Under the pieces are notes generated by a model. The model had not been told where the DNA came from and made no database searches. It worked only from the letters and a program-made list of their open reading frames with translations. A stretch of DNA of 64,000 nt from Longibacter salinarum (GTDB lineage Bacteria; Bacteroidota; Rhodothermia; Rhodothermales; Salinibacteraceae): assembly GCF_002554795.1 (NCBI RefSeq), contig NZ_PDEQ01000001.1:62001-126000 (forward strand), in the 5' to 3' direction. This document shows positions 19,373 to 29,335 of this stretch, piece by piece; the stretch's first letter is position 1; the number at the start of each line of letters is the position of its first letter. The translations under genes were made by a program, and so were the position numbers.

Positions 19373-21088
19373 TCAGCCATCGTGAAGGCGAATCAGGGCC
19401 CGCAGGATGTCGGTGGTTGTGTCGTCGATTGACTCTCGTGTCGGGACCCGCAAATGATGGGCATCCCAGAGGGAGGACGGTGCTTCGTATCGCTTGTCGA
19501 TCGTCTCCATCACATCAGGCCGGGCGTCCGACACGGAGCCGTCGTCGGTCCGTCGTTGCAGTCGCTCTCGCCGCGTGTCGTCGTCCGCAGTCAGTTCGAC
19601 GAACGCATACGGGATGTCGGCATCTCTTAAGCTGTCGCGGAGGGCCGTTCGCCGGGTGGCACTACTGTACGTGGCATCGACGACGACGCCGCGCTGCTGT
19701 ATCTTTACGGTCTCGATTGCGGCCTCTTCGATGGTGCGGTACACACGCTCGGTCATATCGGCACCGTACACGGCACCTCGGGCGTCCTCCGGTGTGCGCT
19801 GAAACATTGGGACGCCAGCCAGCTCTTTCCTAATTCGGTCTGAGCTCACGTGCCGCCATCCCAGTGCCTTCGCGCAGGCTTCCGCCTGTGTTGTCTTTCC
19901 GCTTCCTGTTCGGCCCATAACGACGATGGCCGTGGGGCGCGAGCCTGCTGCAGCGTAGCGGAGGGCCCATCGGTAATGCTCGCGGGCGCGCCGAATGCTC
20001 GCTGCTTTTTCGTCTTCCGGGATCTCTGTCTCGGCCGCGCGCATCCCTTCGACTTTGCCGCGGACGTATGCACGGTAGACCTTGTAGAAGCCGACGACAT
20101 CGATTAGTTCTTCGTCGTCAAGTTCGTCCGCCATCCTGCGCACGAAGTATCGCGACAGGGGGCGGCACTCATGGCCGTCGAGGTCCATGGCCAGAAAGGC
20201 GATATCGCTCGCCACGTCGAGATGACGAAAGCGATCGTTGAATTCGATGCAGTCGTAGATGCAGACGCCTTTATCGGAGAGATGGACATGCTCGAGTCGC
20301 AGGTCGCCGTGGCCGTTGATGAAGTAGCCGCCCGTGCGGCGACGGTTGAGCAGCGCGGCATGTGCATCGTAGAATCGGTCTGTGTAATCCTGCAGGACGC
20401 GATACGCGGCTTTGGGCAGCAGCCATCCCGCATGATCGCGCGTCTGGTCGAAGTTCTCATCCGTGTTCACGCGGAGGTGGTCGACCCAGCCCCGCTCCGC
20501 AATTTCTGGTGCGGTTTCGAGCCCATCGTAAAAGTCGGACAGTGTTGAAACGACCCGATCAATCTCTTCCTTTGTCAGCGTGCCTTCCTCCGCATATGTG
20601 TGGAGAAAGCCGTCGGGCGGAAGATACCGCATCTTGACGGCGACCTCGACTGTTGTACCTTCGTCGGATTCGAACCGATAGCCGTCGCCCATTTTCGCCA
20701 GGTGAACCACGCCGAGATACGTATCCGCGCACAGTCTGCGATTCAGTTTGACTTCGGACTGACAGGCGGCTTCTCGTTTTTGAAGCGTCGTAAAGTCGAG
20801 AAATCCGAAGTCGACCGGTTTCTTCACCTTGTAGACGAAGGGAGGAGCGAGCGCTATGATCGAGATGTGCGTTTGCTTCAACTCGATCGAGTCCGGTTCA
20901 TGAGGGTAGATGGATGGATCCTTCAGCAGCGAGCAGAGCGCGTCGACACTCGGGGACTCGGGCACAGGCGGGTAGAATCGTTGAGAACGGTGCGAGCACA
21001 GAGATGTGAAAATGACACGTTGGCGGTATGCCGCATCGGGGGCTCCGTTCCGACCCTTTGATTCCTCGAACGGACCTACGATTCTCAC
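19373..21088 (-). CDS. Phosphotransferase-like / P-loop ATPase hybrid protein
   Basis: 571-residue two-domain protein of the kind annotated as bifunctional aminoglycoside phosphotransferase/ATP-binding protein. The N-terminal half is a kinase-like APH fold, with YKVKKPVDFGFLDF as the beta-3 lysine region, INGHGDLRLEHVHL as the catalytic loop and YDCIEFNDRFR as the metal-binding Asp region. The C-terminal half is a P-loop NTPase with Walker A GRTGSGKT, and VVDATYSS nearby. Resistance is not implied; the real substrate is unknown. The apparent start is GTG at 21088, but the first 30-40 residues are poorly conserved and the true start could be further in. A divergent metG promoter region lies upstream. 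Confidence 0.85.
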   Translation of the reverse strand: MRIVGPFEESKGRNGAPDAAYRQRVIFTSLCSHRSQRFYPPVPESPSVDALCSLLKDPSIYPHEPDSIELKQTHISIIALAPPFVYKVKKPVDFGFLDFTTLQKREAACQSEVKLNRRLCADTYLGVVHLAKMGDGYRFESDEGTTVEVAVKMRYLPPDGFLHTYAEEGTLTKEEIDRVVSTLSDFYDGLETAPEIAERGWVDHLRVNTDENFDQTRDHAGWLLPKAAYRVLQDYTDRFYDAHAALLNRRRTGGYFINGHGDLRLEHVHLSDKGVCIYDCIEFNDRFRHLDVASDIAFLAMDLDGHECRPLSRYFVRRMADELDDEELIDVVGFYKVYRAYVRGKVEGMRAAETEIPEDEKAASIRRAREHYRWALRYAAAGSRPTAIVVMGRTGSGKTTQAEACAKALGWRHVSSDRIRKELAGVPMFQRTPEDARGAVYGADMTERVYRTIEEAAIETVKIQQRGVVVDATYSSATRRTALRDSLRDADIPYAFVELTADDDTRRERLQRRTDDGSVSDARPDVMETIDKRYEAPSSLWDAHHLRVPTRESIDDTTTDILRALIRLHDG

Positions 21089-21170
21089 TTACGTCACCGG
21101 GTTTGCCGGACGCACGGGCCGAGTTCATCGATACAAAACTTAAACCTTCCGCGATATCCGGACGAAGGGG

Positions 21171-21199
21171 CTGAACAAGGATCCGACGTACCGTATACT
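21171..21199 (+). promoter_or_regulatory. Candidate sigma-70-like promoter for metG
   Basis: CTGAAC at 21171-21176, then a 17-bp spacer and TATACT at 21194-21199, about 70 bp ahead of the metG ATG. The -10 is good and the -35 is weak. Confidence 0.3.
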
Positions 21200-21271
21200 A
21201 CATGCCGCTTCGGGGCGTCCGCGCCTACTCCCGGGGCCTCGGTGTTCGTTTCCGCTCATCTAAAAGCTACC

Positions 21272-23404
21272 ATGCCGAAAGACTCGCACGACCGCATTCT
21301 GGTGACGGCCGCGTTGCCGTATGCCAACGGCAACATCCACCTCGGTCATCTCGCCGGAGCGTATCTGCCGGCCGACCTCTATTGCCGCTACCAGCGTCTC
21401 AAAGGGGAAGATGTGCTCTTCATCTGCGGATCCGACGAGATGGGCGTTGCGATCCTGATGCGGGCTCTTCGTGAGGGGCGAACCCCGGAGCATATTGTGG
21501 ACCACTATCATCCGATGATCCGCGACAGCTTCGACCGGTTCGGGATGAGTTTCGACTACTACGGTCGGACGAGCTCGGAGACGCACAAGGTCACGTCACA
21601 GGACTTCTTCCGAACGCTCGACGAGAAGGACGTCTTTAAGCTGAAAACGAACGAGCAGCTGTTCGATCCGGAGGCGGAGATGTTTCTCGCAGACCGGTTT
21701 GTCGTCGGCACATGTCCCGTATGCGGATACGAGGAAGCGTATGGTGATCAGTGTGAGAAGTGCGGCTCGTCGCTTAGCCCGACCGAGCTCATCGACCCGC
21801 GCAGCACACTTACGGATGCGACGCCGGTGCTGAAGGAGACGTCGCACTGGTACATCCCGCTGGGTGACATGCAGCCCGCGCTGGAAGAGTGGATCGGGAC
21901 GCACCCGGAGTGGAAGAACAACGTCCTGGGTCAGGTCCAGAGCTGGTTCAACGACGGACTCAAAGACCGTTCGATCACGCGCGACGTGCCCTGGGGCGTT
22001 CCCGTACCTGAAGATGTGGCTGCGCGCCACGGTTTGGAAGCGGAGGGGAAGGTGATTTACGTCTGGTTTGACGCGCCGATCGGCTACATCTCCGCGACGA
22101 AAGAGTGGGCGCAGGAGCAGGGCGACCCCGGTCGCTGGCAAACGTACTGGCAGGACGAGGACACGAAGCTCGTTCACTTTATTGGAAAAGACAACATCGT
22201 CTTTCACTGCCTCATGTTTCCGGCGATGCTCCAGGCACACGGCGACTACGTGCTCCCGGACAACGTCCCGGCCAACGAGTTCTTGAACCTGGAGGGACGT
22301 AAGCTGTCTACGAGCCGCGGATGGGCCGTATGGCTTCACGAGTACCTTGATGATTTTGAGGAGGCCACTCACGGTGCGGATATGCTTCGGTACGCGCTCG
22401 GAACGACGCTCCCCGAAAGCAAGGACGCGGACTTCAGCTGGGATGGCTTCCAGAGCCGCATCAACGGCGAACTCGCGGATGTCCTGGGCAACTTCGTGAA
22501 CCGCACCCTCACGTTTGCCGACCGTTTCTTCGATGGACAGGTCCCGCCGCTCGAGCAACCAACGGACACGGATCGAGACATGCTGGACCGGTTGCGTGAG
22601 GCGCCGGACGCCATCGGTGAGGCTTACGATCAGTACAGGATGCGGGAGGCCATTTACGAGACGATCGATCTTGCTCGCGCAGGCAATAAGTATTTCAACG
22701 ACACCGAGCCCTGGCATACCCGGAAGGAGGACGGCCCGGCCGCCGGCAACACGGTTCACATTTGCTTGCAGCTATGCGCGTCTCTTTCGGTTTTGATGGA
22801 GCCGGTGCTACCGGACGCCTCCACGCGTCTCCGCGACATGCTCAACCTCAGCGGTGTGCGACCGAGCACTCCGCAGGATGATACGCCCGACCCCGACGAT
22901 GACCTCATCGGATGGGACGATGCGCGTCATCCACTTCTTGCGCCGGGCCACGCGCTCGGCACTCCCGATATTCTCTTTGAAAAAGTAGAAGACGACACGA
23001 TGGACGAACAACGCGACAAGCTCGGGCAGACGGACGAAGACACCACCGACACCGTCGAAGACGCCGGGTACGCGCCGATCAAAGATGAGATCGAGTTCGG
23101 CGACTTTATGGATCTGGATCTGCGTACCGGTGTGGTCACCACGGCCGAGCCGATTGAAGAGGCCGACAAACTTCTTCGTCTCGAGATCGACCTCGGGTTC
23201 GAGCAGCGTCAGATTCTGGCGGGCATCGCGGAGCACATGGCGCCGGACGAGATCAACGGACGCAAAGTGGTTGTTGTCGCCAATCTCGCGCCGAAAACGA
23301 TGTTCGGGCTGGAGAGTCAGGGCATGGTGCTGATGGCAGAAGACCGGGATGGAAATCTCGCTCTCGTGTCGACCGATTCCGAGCCAGGCAGCGTGGTCCG
23401 ATAG
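21272..23404 (+). CDS. metG: Methionyl-tRNA synthetase
   Basis: 710-residue class I synthetase that charges tRNA-Met. The HIGH-type signature is NIHLGHLAG and the KMSKS-type signature is KLSTSRG. A zinc knuckle is formed by CPVCGYEEAYGDQCEKCG. The anticodon-binding helical domain follows. A charged linker rich in D and T precedes a C-terminal EMAP/Trbp-type tRNA-binding domain (about the last 105 residues), which makes the enzyme dimeric in other bacteria. The ATG at 21272 is used; a GTG ten codons upstream adds non-conserved residues. A terminator lies just downstream. Confidence 0.97.
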   Translation: MPKDSHDRILVTAALPYANGNIHLGHLAGAYLPADLYCRYQRLKGEDVLFICGSDEMGVAILMRALREGRTPEHIVDHYHPMIRDSFDRFGMSFDYYGRTSSETHKVTSQDFFRTLDEKDVFKLKTNEQLFDPEAEMFLADRFVVGTCPVCGYEEAYGDQCEKCGSSLSPTELIDPRSTLTDATPVLKETSHWYIPLGDMQPALEEWIGTHPEWKNNVLGQVQSWFNDGLKDRSITRDVPWGVPVPEDVAARHGLEAEGKVIYVWFDAPIGYISATKEWAQEQGDPGRWQTYWQDEDTKLVHFIGKDNIVFHCLMFPAMLQAHGDYVLPDNVPANEFLNLEGRKLSTSRGWAVWLHEYLDDFEEATHGADMLRYALGTTLPESKDADFSWDGFQSRINGELADVLGNFVNRTLTFADRFFDGQVPPLEQPTDTDRDMLDRLREAPDAIGEAYDQYRMREAIYETIDLARAGNKYFNDTEPWHTRKEDGPAAGNTVHICLQLCASLSVLMEPVLPDASTRLRDMLNLSGVRPSTPQDDTPDPDDDLIGWDDARHPLLAPGHALGTPDILFEKVEDDTMDEQRDKLGQTDEDTTDTVEDAGYAPIKDEIEFGDFMDLDLRTGVVTTAEPIEEADKLLRLEIDLGFEQRQILAGIAEHMAPDEINGRKVVVVANLAPKTMFGLESQGMVLMAEDRDGNLALVSTDSEPGSVVR

Positions 23405-23430
23405 ACATCGCGCCGTCGGTTTTGGAAATG

Positions 23431-23468
23431 AAGCGCCTCCTTGCTATGGGCGAGGGGGCGCTTTTCTT
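23431..23468 (+). terminator. Rho-independent terminator after metG
   Basis: AAGCGCCTCC at 23431-23440 pairs with the GAGGGGGCGCTT region at 23452-23463, followed by a T-rich tract, 26 bp after the metG stop. Confidence 0.75.
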
Positions 23469-23633
23469 TATTGCGGCGTTTCGCTTGTCTCGGCCCGTAT
23501 GTCGCGACGTCGGATTCATCTTCTTCGTGAGTGATGAGCGTAGACTCATGCACGAGGTTGTCGTGGGGAACCACGAACGCAGACATGCCTGTTACTTTGC
23601 CGTGCCCCCAACCACGCATCCCGACCTACGTAC

Positions 23634-25304
23634 ATGTTGCGCTCCCTTCGTCTTCTCCTGCTCGTCGGTTTCGCATTCCTATCCGCCGGTTGTTCAACCA
23701 ATGCGTCTGGACAGGACTCGGGCGGCCCGATTCTTCCTCAGCAGGCCGCCTACGATGTCACCTACTACGACCTCAATGTCGATGTCGATACAGCGTCCCA
23801 ATCAATCACGGGAGAGCTCACGGCGGTAGCAGCTGTGAAGAAGCCGTTGGAGCATTTTGTGCTGAATCTCGACACGCGGCTTGACGTCCGGGAGGTGAAT
23901 ATGGCGTCAGAAGGCGGAACGGTCAAGCTCCCCGTTGAAAGAAAGGCAGACCGAAACCAGCTCTGGATGAAGCTGCCGGACGTTGCTCGTCCCGGAGACA
24001 CGCTCCGCGTCACGGTCGAGTACGGCGGGGCGCCCCGCGTGGCACCGCGCCCGCCGTGGGATGGGGGCTTCACGTGGTCACGCACGCCGGAGGGGGCACC
24101 GTGGATTGCGACGTCTTGCCAGACGATTGGCGCCGACATGTGGTGGCCGGTCAAAGACCACCCGTCGGATGAGCCGGACTCGATGGCGGTAAACATCACG
24201 CTCCCGCGCCCGCTCGTCGCTGCCTCCAATGGGCGCCTGCGCTCTGTCGAAGAGAACGACAGTACGCGCACGTACCGCTGGTTCGTGTCGACACCGATCA
24301 ACCCATATGCCGTAGCGCTCCATGCGGCGCCGTACTCGGAGGTTGATACCACGTACGAGAGCACGACCGGGGAAGAGATTCCGGTCACGTTCTATGCCGT
24401 CCCGACCGATGCAGAGAAGGCACGATCCGCGCTACCGCATTTTCTGGATCACGTTCGATTTCTCGAAGAGACACTCGGTCCGTACCCATTTCGAGCGGAC
24501 AAATACGGCATTGCGCAAACGCCGTTCAAAGGGATGGAGCACCAGACGATTATCGCCTACGGCAATGGCTTTAACCTCGAAGGCGGTCTTTACTACAATG
24601 CCGGGTTCGATGCTCTTCACTTTCATGAACTTGCCCACGAGTGGTACGGAAATCTCGTCACGGCCGGCGACTGGAAGGACTTCTGGATCCACGAAGGGTT
24701 TGCTACCTACCTGGAGGCTCTGTATCGAGAAGAGCTTCAAGGCGAAGAGGGGTACTTGAGCACCGTCCGGTTCTGGGAGGGACAAATCACGAACTCAGCA
24801 CCCGTGGCACGCGGATCGGCGACGTCAGCTCAGGACATGTACGGGAGCGATGTCTACTACAAGGGCGCTCTGATTCTGCATACGCTTCGCTACGTCCTTG
24901 GCGACGAAGACTTCGCCCAACTGCTGCGCCAGTTTACCTATCCGAGCGATGAAATGCGGCGGGCGACGGACGGCTCCCAGGCGCGAACGGTGACAACAGC
25001 CGACTTCGTCCAGGCGGCGGAGCAGGTATCCGGACAGCAGCTCGACGCGTTCTTCCGCGTGTATCTGTACCAGGCCGAGCTGCCGTTGCTGGAGGTGGAG
25101 AAGAAGGACGCAGAGTTGAAACTCACGTGGACGCGCACCGGGGGGATTCCGCTGGACGTGCCGGTCCCGGTGTCCATCGATGGAGAGACGCGACGCGTAG
25201 AGTTTCAGGATGGAGCGGCGACGCTATCAATCCCGTCGGGGGCATCGGTGCAAGTCGATGAGAGGGGACGGGTCCTAAAAGATCTAACAGTTCTCTCTGA
25301 GTGA
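23634..25304 (+). CDS. M1-family zinc aminopeptidase lipoprotein
   Basis: 556-residue secreted metallopeptidase anchored as a lipoprotein: the signal peptide ends in LSAGC with Cys20. The gluzincin motif HELAHEWYGN (331-340) and distal Glu354 in WIHEGFATYL give the zinc site. GMEHQT (300-305) replaces the usual GAMEN exopeptidase motif, so the specificity is probably that of the GMEH-containing M1 branch. A beta domain follows at the C-terminus, so it probably digests peptides in the periplasm or outside the outer membrane. The ATG at 23634 is the natural start. Confidence 0.92.
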   Translation: MLRSLRLLLLVGFAFLSAGCSTNASGQDSGGPILPQQAAYDVTYYDLNVDVDTASQSITGELTAVAAVKKPLEHFVLNLDTRLDVREVNMASEGGTVKLPVERKADRNQLWMKLPDVARPGDTLRVTVEYGGAPRVAPRPPWDGGFTWSRTPEGAPWIATSCQTIGADMWWPVKDHPSDEPDSMAVNITLPRPLVAASNGRLRSVEENDSTRTYRWFVSTPINPYAVALHAAPYSEVDTTYESTTGEEIPVTFYAVPTDAEKARSALPHFLDHVRFLEETLGPYPFRADKYGIAQTPFKGMEHQTIIAYGNGFNLEGGLYYNAGFDALHFHELAHEWYGNLVTAGDWKDFWIHEGFATYLEALYREELQGEEGYLSTVRFWEGQITNSAPVARGSATSAQDMYGSDVYYKGALILHTLRYVLGDEDFAQLLRQFTYPSDEMRRATDGSQARTVTTADFVQAAEQVSGQQLDAFFRVYLYQAELPLLEVEKKDAELKLTWTRTGGIPLDVPVPVSIDGETRRVEFQDGAATLSIPSGASVQVDERGRVLKDLTVLSE

Positions 25305-25343
25305 CGGGGAGGGAGACAGCGCGCCCGCGTCTTTCGAAAGCAA

Positions 25344-25378
25344 GAAAAAACGGGCGACCCCTTGTGGGATCGCCCGTT
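25344..25378 (-). terminator. Rho-independent terminator of lpdA
   Basis: On the minus strand a stem of about 12 bp with one mismatch (ACGGGCGA.CCC paired with GG.TCGCCCGT, loop around 25361-25367) is followed by TTTTTTCTTG, about 40 bp after the lpdA stop. Confidence 0.85.
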
Positions 25379-25415
25379 CGAATGGACGGACATTGTCCAT
25401 ACCATTTGACGCACC

Positions 25416-26834
25416 TTAGATGTTGATCGGTTCGCCGTACGCAGCGCGTGTCGCCTCCATGATCGACTCGGAAAGCGTCGGGTGCGGATGGATCGCCTCC
25501 ATGATCTCGTGACCCGTCGTCTCGAGCGTGCGAGCCGTGACGACCTCGGCGATCAGCTCCGTGGCGTCATGCCCGATGATGTGGCAGCCCAGCAGCTCGC
25601 CGTACTTCTTGTCGTAGATGATCTTGACGAAGCCTTCGTTGTGGCCCAGTGCAGCGGCCTTGCCGGAGGCTTTGAAGGGGAATTTGCCGACCTTGATGTC
25701 GTAGCCGGCTTCCTCAGCCTGCTCTTCGGTATAGCCGACAGATGCGATTTGCGGCTGGCAGTAGGTGCAGCCCGGGATGTTTTTCTTGTCCATCGGGCGG
25801 ACATCCTCACCTGCGATCTTCTCGACGCAGATGATGCCTTCGTGGCTGGCTTTGTGCGCGAGCCAGGGGGCGCCGGTCACGTCGCCGATCGCGTAGACCC
25901 CGTCCACATTGGTGCGATAAAACTCGTCGACGACGATATCGTTGCCGTTGGTTTCGACACCAAGCTCTTCGAGACCGATGTCTTCGACGTTGCCGACGAC
26001 ACCGACTGCCGAGAGGATCTGATCCGCTTCGATGTATTCGGTCCCCTTGTCGGTTTCGACCTCCACTTTGAGCGCCCCATCGGCTTCCTCGTAGCCCTGC
26101 ACCATCGCGCCGGTCATCACATTGATGCCGGCCTTCTTGAAGGACCGCTTGAGCTCTTTCGAGACGTCCGCGTCTTCTGCGGGCACGATCCGATCCTGCA
26201 CCTCGATGATCGTGACATCGGTGCCCATGTGCTTGTAGAAGTAGCCGAACTCGACACCAATGGCGCCGGCTCCGACAATCACGAGACGGTCCGGGCGTTC
26301 CGTCTGAGTCATCGCTCCGGTCGACGAGACAACGTTGTCTTCGTCAATCGGGAGGGGCGGAATCTCGCGCGGACGTGCTCCCGTCGCAATGATGATATGC
26401 TCGGCGTTAATCGTTTTCTCTTCGCCGACCTGCTCACCGTCCATATTCTCGCTCGGGACGATCTCAACCGTGCCGTTGCCGGCAAGGCGGCCGTAGCCGT
26501 AGTGGACGTCGATGTCGTTTTTGCGCATCAGGTACTGCACGCCCTTGTTCATCTGCGAAGCCGCGCCTCGGCTGCGCTCAATGACCTTCGGGAAGTCCGG
26601 AGTGATTTCTCCTTCCAGGTTGAGGCCGAAATCGGAGATGTGCTTCGATTCAGCCATCACCTCAGCGCTTTTCAGAAGCGCCTTCGTCGGGATACAGCCG
26701 ATATTGAGGCAGACGCCTCCCAGCTTATTCTTTTCGACAATAGCAGTTTTTAATCCGAGCTGGGATGCCCGAATGGCGGTTTCGTAACCGCCGGGACCGC
26801 TCCCGATGATCACGCAGTCGTACGTAGTAGCCAT
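25416..26834 (-). CDS. lpdA: Dihydrolipoyl dehydrogenase
   Basis: 472-residue FAD disulfide oxidoreductase (E3) of the 2-oxoacid dehydrogenase and glycine-cleavage complexes. The FAD loop is GSGPGG (11-16), the redox disulfide is C42/C47 in GGVCLNIGCIPTK, and the NAD loop is GAGAIGVEF. The catalytic His is in IHPHPTLSE, in the C-terminal dimer interface. The ATG at 26834 matches the family; a longer frame adds 13 extra residues. It is monocistronic with its own terminator; the other E-subunit genes are not in the window. Confidence 0.97.
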   Translation of the reverse strand: MATTYDCVIIGSGPGGYETAIRASQLGLKTAIVEKNKLGGVCLNIGCIPTKALLKSAEVMAESKHISDFGLNLEGEITPDFPKVIERSRGAASQMNKGVQYLMRKNDIDVHYGYGRLAGNGTVEIVPSENMDGEQVGEEKTINAEHIIIATGARPREIPPLPIDEDNVVSSTGAMTQTERPDRLVIVGAGAIGVEFGYFYKHMGTDVTIIEVQDRIVPAEDADVSKELKRSFKKAGINVMTGAMVQGYEEADGALKVEVETDKGTEYIEADQILSAVGVVGNVEDIGLEELGVETNGNDIVVDEFYRTNVDGVYAIGDVTGAPWLAHKASHEGIICVEKIAGEDVRPMDKKNIPGCTYCQPQIASVGYTEEQAEEAGYDIKVGKFPFKASGKAAALGHNEGFVKIIYDKKYGELLGCHIIGHDATELIAEVVTARTLETTGHEIMEAIHPHPTLSESIMEATRAAYGEPINI

Positions 26835-27075
26835 GGAGTCGAGGTGCAATAGTTGGGCCTTTCGAACATGCAAGCGCTAAAATACACGCTACCCTTCACC
26901 GTTCCCAATCTCGACTCGCGTAGCGTACGAAAGCTTCTGTGAATACGCTTCTTCCGACGAGGAGGAGACATGAAGATCGATGGACGAGGCGCAGGACGAT
27001 GCGGAAGTGGAGTGCATCTCGACCTGCGATCGGATGCGGAAACGCTTCGCGCATCCATTGCCGAGACGGGTCAGG

Positions 27076-28287
27076 CTATCGATTCCCGAGCCAGCCAACC
27101 GGGTCGACGCTTTGGTTTTTCTTCTTGTCAAAGACGGCAAAGAAGAGTCCTGCTCCACGCGGCTCGTTTGAGGTGCCTGATCGTCCGATGACCTCGCCGG
27201 TATCGACGCGGTCGCCCTGGGCGACGAAAAGGGTGGAGAAGTTGCTGTAGACGGACAGATAATCGCCATGGCGGATGACGAGATAGGTGCCGTAACCGGG
27301 CACAAAGTCGATGCCGGTGACGACGCCCTCAAAAACGGCACGAACGGACTCCTCCGGATTCGTGGCGATGAGAATGCCCGGGTGATAGGTCTCCGTGCCG
27401 TGAACCGGGTCGACTCGGTTGCCAAATCCTTCCGTGACTGCGCCGTCCGTGGGCCAGGGGAGCGATCCGCGGTTTTGCTGGAAGGTCGCGGAAAGCCGGG
27501 CGTAGTCCGCCGCGCGGGCGGGGGCAGAGGTGGCGCCGGATACACGGTCCCGACGCTCACGAGCTTCCGCACGTGCCACGAGCTCTCGAATCTGCTGTTC
27601 AAGTTCACGTGCCGCTCGCTCTTTTCGATCGATCTCTTCTCGTAATTCCGACCGCTGATTGCGGAGTTCGGCGACGACCTGCCGGCGGTCCTTTTGAAGC
27701 TGGCTGAGGTTCTGTCGCTCCTGGCGAGCTTCCGCGAGGAGTCGTTCGGTTTTGCGCTGAGAGGCGTCGAGTTCCCGCTGTCGCTCGTTAAACTGCTGTG
27801 CTGCCGACTGGATGGCAGACTGTTGTGCGCGTCGCTGCTCTGCGAACCGGCGCAGGTACCGAACACGAACGAGCATCTGGCTCACGGACTTCGATGCCAG
27901 AATCAGGGCAACGTCATGTAGCCGCCCGTATTTATAGGCGTGAACCGCATGCGCCCGGTATTCATTCCGAAGCTCGTCGAGTTGTCCCTCTAGAACGTCG
28001 AGCGTGTCCCGAAGGTCGCTTCGCTCCTGGCGCAGCTGTCCCATGCGCTGCTCGTACGTCGACACAAGCTCCTCACGGAGTGCGATTTCGCGCCGGATCT
28101 GCTCCAGTCGATCGACGGTCGCTTGTTCTTCTCGGGTCGTCTCCTGGAGCCGCTTCTCGTCGCTCTCGATCTGGCCTTTGAGGGCTTCCAATCGCTGCTG
28201 GGTATTCTTTCGCTCGTCCGCGATGTTCTGGCCGTTCGCCCGACCCACAACGCACAACAGGACAAGGGCGGTGACAGCGTAGCGCAT
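27076..28287 (-). CDS. EnvC-like murein hydrolase activator with degenerate LytM domain
   Basis: 403-residue periplasmic protein from the ATG at 28287, which gives a signal peptide ending GRANGQ. A long coiled coil (about 25-250) precedes a LytM/M23 domain in the last 130 residues. The usual zinc ligands look degraded: the HxGxDxA-type motif reads YHPGILIAT, the HGH-type position reads RHGDYLS, and the LHFEI strand reads LFFAVFD. That pattern is typical of EnvC/NlpD-type proteins that switch on amidases rather than cut the wall. It is third in the operon with the TPR protein and the DUF4292 lipoprotein; the next start lies 95 bp downstream of the DUF4292 stop. It probably acts in cell separation or outer-membrane assembly. 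Confidence 0.85.
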   Translation of the reverse strand: MRYAVTALVLLCVVGRANGQNIADERKNTQQRLEALKGQIESDEKRLQETTREEQATVDRLEQIRREIALREELVSTYEQRMGQLRQERSDLRDTLDVLEGQLDELRNEYRAHAVHAYKYGRLHDVALILASKSVSQMLVRVRYLRRFAEQRRAQQSAIQSAAQQFNERQRELDASQRKTERLLAEARQERQNLSQLQKDRRQVVAELRNQRSELREEIDRKERAARELEQQIRELVARAEARERRDRVSGATSAPARAADYARLSATFQQNRGSLPWPTDGAVTEGFGNRVDPVHGTETYHPGILIATNPEESVRAVFEGVVTGIDFVPGYGTYLVIRHGDYLSVYSNFSTLFVAQGDRVDTGEVIGRSGTSNEPRGAGLFFAVFDKKKNQSVDPVGWLGNR

Positions 28288-28382
28288 GATGGCGCGCGTT
28301 CCGAAAGACCGGAGTCGGACGGGCCGATGACTCATGCCAAGAAGGGGGACAGAGAGTACGAGGGAGAGCGGGACGCTCAAGA

Positions 28383-29183
28383 TTATCGGCTGGAGGTCGG
28401 AAGATACACCCTTGGCGTTCCAGCGGGTACGTTGAAGTCAAACGATAGATTCTCGGGATCGAGGTGCATCGACTCGTATGTCAGCATGGCCATCGCCTTC
28501 TCGGGGCGGTTGCGGAAGACGACCTGCTGTGGAATCGGGACACCATCGATGGTCTTGAAATTCCCGAACATGCGCTCTTCCAGAATGTCGCCATCGTCTG
28601 ACATACGGGCATACCGGATCACACGCCAGTTTACCGGGTCGATCGTATATGTGGTACGACCGCTGGGCGATGTGAGATAATAGTTCAGGGAGTCTGCACC
28701 CACGTTCCAGTTCACACTCGGGCTCGGCGAAATGAGGCCGAGCATGTTGGAAAACGCCTCCTCCGCCGTAACAGGAGCGGCGAGCAGGGACTGTGCTTCG
28801 TCGACGGTGCCCACCATCATCTGGTTTTCCATCCGATTGTGCACGAAGAAGCTGTCTCGTGTCACGAGGACACGTGCCCCCTCAAATCCAAAGCGGCTCA
28901 TTCGCATCCACAGCGAGTCGTTTCGGCTCTGTCGCACTTCCGCATTGAACGTCCCGGATCGTCGCGGAGAGCGGACCGTCATGCGAGCGCGAGCCTGAAA
29001 CGCCGAGAGCGTGTCGGTTTGACCTTCGATCAGACGGTGGATCTGCTGAGCCGAATGGTTCGGAAACGCCTCCGGCATTCCTGATGTCGATGTGGCCGAC
29101 TTTGAGCCCGAGCAACCGGCGACAGCAAGCGCCGCAACAACGGCAATGACCAAAAGACGCGGTATCGAAAGACGTGAAGCCAT
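28383..29183 (-). CDS. DUF4292 family lipoprotein
   Basis: 266-residue lipoprotein from the ATG at 29183, with a lipobox ending in LAVAGC. The DUF4292/LolB-like beta domain has FQARARMTVRSP, NDSLWMRMSRFGFEGAR and VFRNRPEKAMAML. DUF4292 proteins are outer-membrane-facing lipoproteins of unknown exact role, found conserved next to a TPR protein and an M23 peptidase in Bacteroidota, as here. A function in lipoprotein or lipid traffic, or in wall/envelope assembly, is inference. Confidence 0.85.
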   Translation of the reverse strand: MASRLSIPRLLVIAVVAALAVAGCSGSKSATSTSGMPEAFPNHSAQQIHRLIEGQTDTLSAFQARARMTVRSPRRSGTFNAEVRQSRNDSLWMRMSRFGFEGARVLVTRDSFFVHNRMENQMMVGTVDEAQSLLAAPVTAEEAFSNMLGLISPSPSVNWNVGADSLNYYLTSPSGRTTYTIDPVNWRVIRYARMSDDGDILEERMFGNFKTIDGVPIPQQVVFRNRPEKAMAMLTYESMHLDPENLSFDFNVPAGTPRVYLPTSSR

Positions 29184-29335
29184 GAACGTCGACGGGAAAG
29201 TCGTAAATAACGGCGTGGAGGTCACAGTACCGTGTTTGGCACCGTGCATGCACGATGACGATTGCTGCGTGATCCCCATACTTGTAAAACGATTACAGGT
29301 CTAGATTTCGTACCGGGGATGGAGCGGCACTGTGA

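Noticed and set aside
25482-26753. 423-codon open frame on the plus strand
   Set aside because: It runs antisense through lpdA; the apparent protein is composed of complementary codons with no domain and lpdA is unmistakable.
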